DNA from: Sepioteuthis lessoniana
Lineage: Eukaryota > Mollusca > Cephalopoda > Myopsida > Loliginidae
DNA length: 64,000 nucleotides
Direction: 5' to 3'
Assembly (NCBI GenBank): GCA_963585895.1
Contig: OY757947.1
Coordinates: forward strand, 34,786,883 to 34,850,882
Made by a program: the position numbers and the translations under genes. The notes beneath the pieces were generated by a model. That model made no database searches. It saw only the letters and a program-made list of their open reading frames with translations, and had not been told where the DNA came from. The stretch's first letter is position 1. Every line of letters starts with the position of its first letter. This document shows, piece after piece, positions 14,319 through 26,000 of the stretch.

Positions 14319-15086
14319 ATTTCAGGTGGGCATTATCTCAGATTTTATAAAAAAAATAATATTGTATTTTTTGAAGTTCTTGTTGATTAAACTTCCTAAA
14401 ATAATTAGAAGATTTGACTCTCCTTATAGAGTCTATCCTGACTAGAATTAATAAAATCTTGTTGTCATTGGTTTAGAAGGAAATTTACTTTTATAAAAAA
14501 ACAGTTGGTAGCAATGTGTCCTTATTTATAGGCTATACCCTATTTTCTATGGTGAATTTTTCCTAACATTTATTTTTATTAAGCTTGACTCTAATATGGA
14601 TGAATTTACGCCCCTTTCTCCTCCCTAACTAATAGCATCACAATTTTTTTCTTTTCTCACTTGTCTCTTTTCTTCCAAATTAGTTGACATCTTTCAGTAT
14701 TTTGCCTTTTGTGTTTGTTTTTGTTGACGTGTTTAGAAATATTCAGAGTTGTATAACAGAAATTGTATCTTTTTACATTTGTTCACTTTTTTATGCCATC
14801 ATCATCTAAAAAAAATAAAACAAATTGATATTATTGTTTGACTTCATTGGAGTCTTTCTATATATCTCTCTCTCTCTCTTAGATATACTGCTAGGCAGTT
14901 CCATAATGCGGCAGCCTTACACGAGAAGGAGTGTTCCCAAACTCTTAAGTATGTGTTATATATATCTATATATTTACATATATATTATACATATTATACA
15001 TTTCATTGCAGTGTGTTTTCTGTGTTTTTCTTGTTATTGTTGTTGTCTTAATTTTCCATCTTGGTGCTTGTCTGCTTATTTTAGTG

Positions 15087-15122
<36 letters not shown>

Positions 15123-17005
15123 TATTGAAAATTTTCATCTTTCTCTTTTAAGAAAAAAATTATAGTATATAAATCAACTGCAAGACTCAAAATGGGCCCT
15201 GTCAGCAGACCTTAGAATATGCAGAGGGATAAGACCACCACCCCCAAAAAAGGTGGTGAGGTGAGGCAAGACAAGGCTCCAGTTCTGTAGATCTGGGAAT
15301 TGTGAATTACCCTTTCATTGCCATTACTCCCAGTTCCATTCTGACCTGTATTGGTAGTACCTTTTAGGGTCCCATCTTTGGTGAAATAGATCTGTTTAAA
15401 AATTATTCATATTTGATAGGACCATGTGTGGGGAACCCCACCCCCAAAAAAAACACCTTTAAGAAACAACTACACCACAAACATAAATATGAAGACATTA
15501 AATAACCCTAGATGGGTTGACGTGCCATTAAAAACAATCAGTCAAACAAAATAGCTGTAATTTTTTTATAAGATTAATATTTCCACAGGGATTGACTTGT
15601 TAATTCTCTGGGGGTGTTGAGCAGACTTTGTTTCAAGAACAAAGAATCTTTGACTTGTTGTTTTGGTAACAGTCTTCAATCCAATTTATATATAGTAATA
15701 AGGCTTGACTATTTCTTAAAATCTCATCTTCAGATTCAAGTGAGGACTTTTTTTTTTTTTCTTTCAAGGAAGTTACCTTTATTAAAAGATAAAAAAACAC
15801 AAAAATAAAATTTTTCTGTTAAAATTGAGACCCTGCTCATCATTTATGTGCAGGACCCTTAATTTTACCCAAATATCAACAAAATTTTTTGAAAATTTGA
15901 ATTTGTAATTTATACCTCATATGACCTCTTAAACTAACAATGAATTGTCTAATAATATGTAACTAGAAATTAAGGGTTCAATAATTTTGAAAAAAAAGAT
16001 ACATTTTCTAAATTTGATTAGTAAACTACAGAATTGCAGTATCAAGTTTTCTAGTTGTATACTAGTTAGCAACAAATAGTTTTTCAAAAAAAAGAAAGGA
16101 AATTTAAAAAAAAAAAAATAAATAAATGTAAGACACATCTAACTTTCTTTTTTTTTTTATAGACCTAAAATAATTTTCCTCACTTGAATTTAAAGATATA
16201 ACTTTATATTTCAACCCTACTTAAAGTAAGTAAAGTTGGCAACCTTTGTCGAGGGTGACCCAAAGGCTCCCTTTTTAATGACTACCACACCAAGGTGTAG
16301 GGAAGGGCGCTACTCCATTCCCTGGATTGTTCCATTTTACCCTTGATCCTTACCTTACAATACTGAATGTTAAGCAAGGCAGCATCAAGTACCATTTTTT
16401 TTGAGTCTTTGGTATGACTTGACCTGGGTTTGAACCCTGGACTCCCAGACCATTGGCAAACTCTTTACTCATTAGGCCAATGGCCCAGTTGTCACCTAAT
16501 ACTGCAGACTTAAAAAAATATTTCCTCCTTTCAGTAATGAACTCAGAAAAGTTGAACGATGAAATCTAATGGTACTTGATGATAAAGATGTGACTGTCTT
16601 TAGCCCACCTCTAATAGTAACAAAGGAACAATCTTATTTGTTGAATGATTATCAGCTTGGAAGGAAATTATTCAAGATACCTCAAGATGTTCATTTGCTG
16701 GCCACCTTTCTCATTTAAAGAAAAAAAAAAAATTTCTTATTAAATAGGGTTAATTTGAACTTCAATTAGAGCATTGTGTGTCAATAAAAGATGCTATCAT
16801 ATTATTACATAGTAGTTCTCAGCCGTTTTGTTTTCTTCCATCTAGAACCTAAGTCATAAACCCATGGTACTACTGCTAATTTGTTTAATTTTCTTGGTAC
16901 ACCAAATTGTGACACATATTCCCCATCAATAAAATGAATATTATAGACTATCCTGCCCTACTTATTTTGTGTTATTAAAGAAGGAATACAAATAGATTAC
17001 CATAA

Positions 17006-17089
<84 letters not shown>

Positions 17090-20000
17090 CATGCACCTTT
17101 TAACGTTTGGACTACAAAATTCTAGAAGAAAAAAAACTTCTTAGAATTTAATCTTTGTTCAATTTTTTATCAGTTCATACTAACTAAAAATTTATATAGT
17201 TTACATTATGTGTGAACATTGGAGCTGGAGCTTCTCTCTCAGTAGACCATGCCCCTTGTTGGCCTGCGTGAAGGGTAATGTGGTTTGAATTTGAGTCATA
17301 ACAGCCACTGTACAAGCGCTTACCTTCCATCTCACAAATCGTCCATGTAAGACATCCTGGACATTTGCTGCAGAAGAAAGGATGAACTCATAAGTGATGT
17401 CCACTTATGGACTTCTGCATATGGACACATTATTGTTGGCCAACCAGCAGAAACTTACATTCATCAATTTGTGCCGACTAAAGGTGTTGCCAAGCGTGAA
17501 TACTGATAGGGACAAAAGAATCTATGTTATAATGTATAACTTCATCATGATGACATGTCTTAGAACTCAAAATTTACGTAACATGACAAATGTACAGGCA
17601 TGTTTATGCAATATACTCAAGAATAAGCTCACATTAGAAGAAACCTAATTATAAACCTCAGCTAGTATCGCTACTGTTCATCTACAAGGATGGTTTTTGC
17701 ATTAAATAACCCACAGAAGTTGATTGTCAAACATTAGTTTGGATGGCAGATAACTTACTTTCACTCATCCTGTCCCAAATATGGTAAGGCATGTGGCTGG
17801 AAAAAAGTAATTATATAGTTCTTGTATAAAATATGCACTCCTAACTTTTAGGTTGAAAAATCTGGGAAACTAGTGCCGCTTATATACAAAGAATTATAGT
17901 ATATAGTTTTCTTGTATAACACAACTCTTCACATTTGGGCAGAAAGCTCTGGAAAACTAGTGCATCTTATACACAAAGAATTACAGTATATTGTTCTTGG
18001 GTATAATATGCACCCCCAAGTTTTAGGTTGAAAAATCTGGAAAAATATTTATTCACAAATAATTACAGTAAATATTAAAAGATAGTAGTTTTGGATTATT
18101 TTACTATTCTTTTCATTTCACCTCACTTAGGAGAGAAGAATCTTTTGTGGATATTAAAGAGATCCGACCTGGTGGGGAGTTACTGTCTTGGTGCATGTCA
18201 ATTATTTTCCGCTTTTACTGTTGTAATCTGCAGTGTTTCATGTTTCTTCTCTCATCATCTGTGTGTGTGTTTTTTTTTTTGTTTTTTTTTAATATTAGAT
18301 TTTGTTAGAAACAAATAGTAGCTTTAAATATTTAGCGATCTTTGTTTTCTCAGTGAACACTGCAAATTATGGACTTTCTCAAATGCTCCACAAACAATGC
18401 CAGCTGCACACAAATATGATGAAAAAACATCTGCTTTTTTCCAGTTTGAGTTAGTTTCTTAGGTGCTTCACACCGCTTTATTCTGTTTCATACTGCAGCG
18501 AGTATTAAGGTGAAAATTATTTCAAGACATTTGCAGACTACTGTCAGGTGAGCCTCATTGGGGAATTGCTGAAGGGAGCATCTTTCAAGTTAATATGTTA
18601 AACAGAGGGCATTGAGATATCTATCTTCCCTATGCTTGATTCTTTTAACTGTCTCTATTCACTTGGTCATGCAAATAATTAACTTTTTGTGCATCGTGTT
18701 TGTTTTCTGTTTTAATGAATGCTTGCTTTTTCTGACACATGCACATTAAATTGCAACCTTATGTTGCTGTTGCTGCAAGGTTTCTGGTGGAACATCATTT
18801 GCATACCCTTTTTCCTATCCAAACTTTGCCGTATTAAGTTGACTATTCTAACCAATTTCTTCAAATGAAAATAAACTAGATTAACAATTACTCGTATATA
18901 TTACATATATCTTGAGTGTAATTGCCTTTATTCAAATTAAAAATACACCTTGTCGACACGACTGAGAATACACTGTATTCCCTGTGGAGGAGTAAGACTC
19001 TCCTGCCTTCAAAATAAAAAGGGGTGTGCTCTGGGTATGACACTAAATTTCATCTGATGTTGAGATTATTTGTATTTTAAAAATAGTTACTTGAAGCAAT
19101 TATTATATATTATTACTAGCTACTTGAAACCATATAACTGTTTGCAAATAGGAATTGTTTCTTGAAACCATTTAATTGGGTATAAATTATCAGTATTAGA
19201 TAGGAATACTTGAAACCATATAACAGTAAATTATTTGTATTAAGAATATTTACTTGAAGTTAATACTGTTTACTATGGATTATTAATTGTCATTTGAAAC
19301 CGTATTATTGTGCAAACAAAAAACTATCATTAAATAAAAATAATTGAAAATAGTAAAATTATTAGTATTAGATAGGAATACTTGAAACCATACAACTGTA
19401 TGCAAATTATTTGTATTAGATAGGAATATTTGATATTATATAACTGTGTACCAAAAACCTCTTATAAAATGTTAAGTGAATGTGATTCTTTAACCTCTGG
19501 GCATAAAATAACCGGATTGGGTTGACATGCTGTTAAACTCAATCAAATTTCAAAAGACTTATTGATTTGATGATAATGAATTGAAGAAGTTGTATGAAAC
19601 TATTCCATCAGTTACTTTGTAGCACTGTAGAACACATTTTACCTCATTTCTTTGTGACTTTTTTTGGGGAAAAAAAAAAAAGACATTTTTGTTTATCTTT
19701 GAAAATGCTGCCATTATTTCAAGTGACTGAATTATGACTAGACATTTTCTTGGTTATTTTATGACATTAATAGCAAGAATGTTTTTTTTTTCTTTTTTTT
19801 TTTTTTCCGCTGAAGGTGAAATTTTATGTTTGTATATTGCAGGTCTTTTTTTTTTTTTTTTTTTTTTCCTGACAGTAATTTCTACCCTAATAAATTTCAA
19901 ATAACATATTGGTCAAATTAAAATAAAACCCATAGAAAAAAACCCAGAACTTCTATTCATTTTTGTTGTGAATACTATCCCCTGTTATTTTCATGTAATC

Positions 20001-23000
20001 TTATTGTTTGTCCATCTTGAAAGACAGACATGTCTCCCTGCTAATAAATGTACATACATTTGCTTAGTAACCAACTTTAACCTTCACTGTGTTGATTAAA
20101 TTTTTGCACACTAACTTGCAGATATTGTTTTAATAAGTTAAAATTGGCTGATGTTAACATCCCCAAGTTATGTACTTGATTAATAAAACCATATTCACTA
20201 TTGTATTCAGATATATTTTGGTTTGCATACAAATATATTATTAAACAAATTGCCATCAAATAGTTACATCATAATGGAATTGTTTTCAGAGTCAAAGCCT
20301 TCAAATTGACCATTAGAATTACTGAAGTATATATATCAGAAATTACCTTTCATCATCTTGCATTGTTGTTGAAAATGAGGTTTCACTCTTATTCTAAATT
20401 TAGAAATATGCCCCAAAAGATGCTATAACATGTTAGTCATATGCAAATCAATTCTTGCAACCTCTTTCTATTGGCTAGTAAAAATAAAGGTTTGTACTAC
20501 ATTGTGAAATGTAGAGAATTCTAGAAAGTACTCCACTATCAAAAATGAGTTTGCTCATTTCCTGTATCTCAAGTGTACATGGAGAGAAGTGAGTATACTC
20601 ACACAGTAAGGGTTAAATAAGCATTTGGCTTCTGCATCCCCTGATGACTAACATCTTTGATGACAGAAATGACTGTCGTCATTTTTTTTTTTTTTTTTTC
20701 TCTCTACAAGATGGATTGGTTTTTACTTGTCTCTCATCCTCAATTCATTGGCTGTTATTTTTTATTTTATTGTATTTCATTTTAAAAATTTTCTTTAAAG
20801 CTCTCCCAAGTCAGTGTTTAATGGCAAGCGTACAGTCAGTGTACATCGGCCTAACAGTTACTCATCAGACCCACAATCTCCACAACTTGAGGAGATTGTC
20901 AAATATTTAACAGATGGTAAGTAGTCGCTTATAATGTAACTATTTGATTTCCATAATCAGAAATAATTCAAAGGGTAAAGATATTGATTTTTGGGACTCA
21001 TGGTGTAACAGTTCTCATCTTTAGAAGTGGACTTGGTTGTCCAAGTTCTAATCCTAAACAAGACTGTTTGTATTTCACATCATACTAATACCCTTGGAAA
21101 AGGTAAAGCAATGTACCCATTTGGTCTAACTTCAGCTATGGGTATATAATTGGGTTGACTGGGTTCTTTAACCTTAGTATGGCAACCAGTTTAGTAGAAG
21201 GGAAATTCTGAATTCAAACCTGTTTTGGAGAGGGATGGGTTCCAATTAGTTATTTCTGTCCAAGACAGGTTACATGAATAATGCCTCCACAATCAAACCC
21301 GATTTTGGGGTCAGTGACCATTTTACAGCACAAAAAATGTTGACATTTGTAAAATCCTTCATTACAGTTCTGATTGAAGACAAAAATTGTTTGGCTGTTT
21401 TTGTTTTTTTTTGTTTTTTTTTTTGTTGTTTTTTTTCACTGACATGGATCATGAAAAATGTCACTAAATATGCAATATCCTTGCACAGATGTTAAAAAAA
21501 ATCCTTTGTTTTATTCATAGCATTCATTCCAAAGTAGCTGTTATGATAGACTTGTAAACAAGTCTGCCCTGTCCCCCTGCAAATGGGTAAGATCCCACCC
21601 TGAAAATAAGTGTCCTATGTATCATGTTAAACTGCATCTGGTTGTGAGATTCCTGCTTTTGGGGCTTTGGAGAGCATAGACTCCCTGGTCCACTTTGACC
21701 TGTGGGGATCCCATCTATGACTCAAATAGATCTGTTTTAAAATCATTTGTATTCAATTGGTCTGTGTAAAAACGAAAAACAAAAAAAGACTTTGAGAGAA
21801 AATGTAAATAGGGACATACAGTGAATGTGATTCCCTAACTTTTAGGCATGAAATAACCCCTAATTGATTAACATGGCATTAAAATCAATCAATCATTCCC
21901 CATTGAAATGTAGCAAATTCTTATACAGGTGCTAGTTGATTAAATTTACTTACTGAAAAGAATTAACTTTTTTTTTATGTAAATTTTATTTTATTATGAA
22001 TAATTATTTTATTGAATATAGAACAAATATTAATTTACTTATAAAACACAATGATTTATTTTTTATACAAAACAATTTATTTAAATATTGTTTAATGTGT
22101 TATTTTGATATAATTTAATAATAAAAAATCCTCTTTAGAAATAAGTAGACAAAAAATGAACATACATTGAATTTGTTTTTCTAACTTCTTGGCATAAAAT
22201 AATAGTAGATGGGTTGACATGCTGTTAAAAAAAAGGCAATATAACAATCATTGATTTATGATATTACATTAAAATAAAGACATTAAACTTTTTATTATCT
22301 CTCCGAGTCTGAAATATGGAATGTATAGTAAAATATTGCTCAACCTGAAATATCCAGGAGAGTCCATATGGCGTAATGGCTAATATGTTGGACTGCAGCC
22401 TTGAAGTAAGCAAATTCACTTTTCAACTAATACCCTTGGGAAAGGCATGAACCTCCTTCTTCCCCCAGTTATCACTGCTGTTCTTCTTCAAGGATTGCTT
22501 TGACATAAAATAACTCACGAAAGTTGGTGTGCCATTAAACAAAAGAAACCAAATTAAATCTGAAATATTTAGCTTATGGGTTTATAGGGTTAAAGATCTT
22601 ACCAGGATTTAAAATTTTAAGAAAATCTTAAAATCCTGTTTAATACAATATGATCATTAAGGAGGTGCCAGTGGTTATTGTCATAGGAAATGAACATGGC
22701 AACACGAGTTCAAATCCTGGACGAGACTGATTGCATTTCACAATCACTAATACCCTTGGGAAAGGTATGAATCCAATTATTCTCCCTCCAGCTATGGGTC
22801 AATAGTAGGGCAGACTAGGTTCTTCAGCCTTGGTGAGGCAACTAGTCTAGAAGGAAAACTCTGAATTCAAACCTGTTAGACTTCGCTTAAAAATTGACCT
22901 TGTGTCATATCCTGCCCGAGCGGAGGTGTTGGTAAATATGAATACAATATGATCATTATATTGGAAATTGATTATGCAAATTTGATCATTTTAAATGATT

Positions 23001-26000
23001 GAATTACATGAAATAACCCTAGGTGGGTTGACATGATGTTAAAATCTATCTATCCTGAACAAGCACTCATTAGTTGTCATAAGATTTCTAAAAAGTATTT
23101 TGATGAAGATATTAGTCAATTAAATATATGAATAAACTTTGGGAGTTTCTGCCTCTGCTAAAATTGATTTTATTTTTATTTATCTTTTTTGTGTCACTTG
23201 ATTTTAACAATGGAAATGGAAATGTTTATTTGACATAATTAGAAGGTTGTGTGATCATTCTATTGTCAGTTTTCTTTTTAAGGCAGTGAACCTACCTAAG
23301 AAATATGTTACACTTATTCAAATGAATTTGCAAATTTTAGTAGCTTTTTCAGTTTCAGCTGAAAGCACTTGAACCATTGAATATTCTCAACACAGACATT
23401 TTTTCTTTCTTTCTGCTCTATTTAAATTCCTTCTTTTTTTTCTCCTGCCAGATTGGAACAGAGTTATTCATGATATTAACAGCAGACACCCACGAGACAA
23501 CAAGGGTATGATTACTCATTTTATTCCTAGATTCAACTCTTCAGCTATGTGACCCTTATAAATGTTAAAATTCTTTCCATTTGGATAAGAAAAGATAGAT
23601 AAGAAAAGAAATTGAACCCTGTTTTATCATTGACAAAAATAGAAAAAACACACATAGGAAGTGATTATTTTCCTTGATTATCATTGTCAGAGTTCCCTTT
23701 GTTATGGCGAAAAGTCAGTTTTCTAAAAATTTCTTAGAATTTTTTTTTTTTTTTTTTTTTTTTTTCCTTGATTTGATATCTTAATTTGTGTTTAATCCTT
23801 TCCTAATGACGTTTTGTTACTAGGTGACTTAAACCACAGTAATCAAAGAAAATAATCACTTTCTATATTTGTTTGATCCATTGAAGTTACATCTAAGTTT
23901 GTGGCAATTATATAAATAAAAAAAAATAGCAGTATTTTCAGGTTTTTTTGTTTTTTTTTAAATTTATACAATAATGTATGCTTACTGTCTTAAAAAAAAT
24001 CTTGTCACTTATTGTTTAGAACATAAAAAGATATTTGTGCTAGTCTTTTTTGGTGTCTCAACAAAAGACAATGGACTTGTTTATTTAGCATTGATGCCTT
24101 CTTTACCTGCTATTAATTAAAATCTTCTGTGTGATGCTAACTCTAATAAAGGATATATGTATAAATACTCATTGTATGAAAATACACTGACTTTTTTAAT
24201 AGATTAGATATATTAATGATTTACAATCTAAATTTGATGTAGGGAATTTTTGCTTTTTCATTAAAAATCATGATCATCAGAAATTTGATATTCACTTTGT
24301 CTTAATCAGTACAGAGAGCAACTTAAGTCATCCAAATATATTTGATATGTGAGGGCAAGATGCAACTTTAGTCCCCATTACTTAAAAATTTTGGATCTCG
24401 TGTGATATGCTCCCACTGCCTGAAAGTACCTTGTGTTCAATATACCCCAGCCCTAAAAAAAAAACTACCCTATTTTAAAACTTTAGTAAACCAGTCATTT
24501 TTAGAAGTCTCAGTGAATAAAAAAATTCTTTGAAAACACATTTATGCAATATAGCTCCCTTTGGACGAGATCCAAATTTTTTTCCTTTCAACACATAAAT
24601 TGCTTTTCAGAATTGTAATTGTGAAACTCCAATGAATTTTTGCCAAAAAAATGGTTTAAGGAAATTAATCAATAATCTTAACTGATCTAATTGAATATTT
24701 ATTTATTTATTTATCTATTTTTTATTGTGACTTTTTGCTTTTAAAAATAATTTTCATTTTCTCACTTCTTCATTCTGTTCCCTCTAAAAAAGGAGGGGGT
24801 ATTCTCGGTGGTGTAATGGTTAAAGCGCTGGAATGTGGAATCGTAGTAAACGAATTCAAACTTCAGTCACGCTATTACGTTCACATTCGGACAAATACCC
24901 TTGGGAAAGGTATGAACCCTCTTATCCTCCCAGCTATGGGTTAAATAGTACCACTACTGTTTTATTAGGAGAATGGCTTTGGCATTAAATAACCTACAAA
25001 GGTTGATATGCCATTAAACAAAGAAACCAAACCAAGCCATTAATGCATTAATGTAAATTTATTTTTTGACAATAGAATTTTATTTAACACACACACACAC
25101 ACACACACACACGCATACGCATAAGATTATTTGATTACCTAGTTATGGATTAAATAGTATCACTCCAGTTCTTTTATAAGAATGTCATTAAATGAAAAAA
25201 TCAACCAGCTTATTTTTATAAACAAAATACACCATTCATTGAGAATAACAAACCTCTTTTCACTGACTGTGAATAGCCTTTAAGATTTATCGACAACAAT
25301 TAAATACAACTCTATCAACATAGAATAAAAATTGTTTTAATGTGAAGCAGCAAATAACTACTGAGTTATCAATTTCTGCTACCCTGTTGGTAAGGCTTAG
25401 AATATGTTGATTGTATACCCTACACAGGGGGTAAGACCCTGCCAAAAAGGGGGCATCTTAGCTATGATACTGAACTGCATCTTACATTGAGGTTCCTTTC
25501 CTGGAGATCTGGGGAGTGTGGTGTGCCTTTTCATTGCCATCACTCGCAGGTCTACTGACCCACAGTGATAGCACTGTTTAAGGTCCCATATATGAGTAAG
25601 ATAGATGTTTAAAATTATTTGTATTCGATAGAAATACTTGAAACCATATAAATGTAAATTATTTGTTTTAAGAATAGTTACTTGAAGCTCTAATTGTTTA
25701 CTAAGGATTATTATTATTATTATTTACTTGAAACCATATAACTCAGTGCAAACAGATGATTCCTATTAAATAGAAATAATTATTTGAAACAAAATAATTA
25801 TTAGTATTAAATTGGAATACTTGAAATAATAAAAGTGTATTCAAATTATTTACGTATGATAGGAATATTTAATATCATATAACCATGGAAAAAAACTTGT
25901 TAGAAACAACTACACAAAAGATATATGTGTAACAAAAACATAATTCTTAAACTTCTGGGCATAAAATAACCCCAGACTGGTTAACGTGCCATTAATATCA

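Larger units (their letters stand above)
4387..14882 (+). other. intron 2 (10.5 kb) of the MCRIP2-like gene
   Basis: Mostly AT-rich unique or ancient-repeat DNA with poly-T runs (7392-7429, 8771-8789, 14286-14313). Diverged repeat pairs are noted separately. Between about 11100 and 12900 the sequence is richer in C and in CpG and contains a hairpin (11848-11914), a C18 run (12393-12410) and several pyrimidine tracts. No coding sequence is recognised. Confidence 0.65.
14949..20800 (+). other. intron 3 of the MCRIP2-like gene
   Basis: GT-AG intron of 5.85 kb. Contains SINE-like elements (15190, 16220, 18990), an AT run (about 17018-17088), a LINE-like remnant near 17390 and a short tandem repeat at 17820-18070. 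Poly-T runs at 15090-15121, 19790-19806 and 19848-19867. Confidence 0.7.
20917..23451 (+). other. intron 4 of the MCRIP2-like gene
   Basis: GT-AG intron densely occupied by four SINE or SINE-like elements (21000-21245, 21555-21895, 22361-22555, 22661-22945), all on the plus strand. Confidence 0.75.

Noticed and set aside
14906..14950. Alternative start ATGCGGCAGCC within exon 3
   Set aside because: Its frame does not join the conserved exon 4 frame; the frame coming from exon 2 does.
24798..24880. Possible tRNA gene (also at 16440, 22370 and 63950)
   Set aside because: Promoter boxes are present but no cloverleaf can be closed, and each continues into a SINE body.
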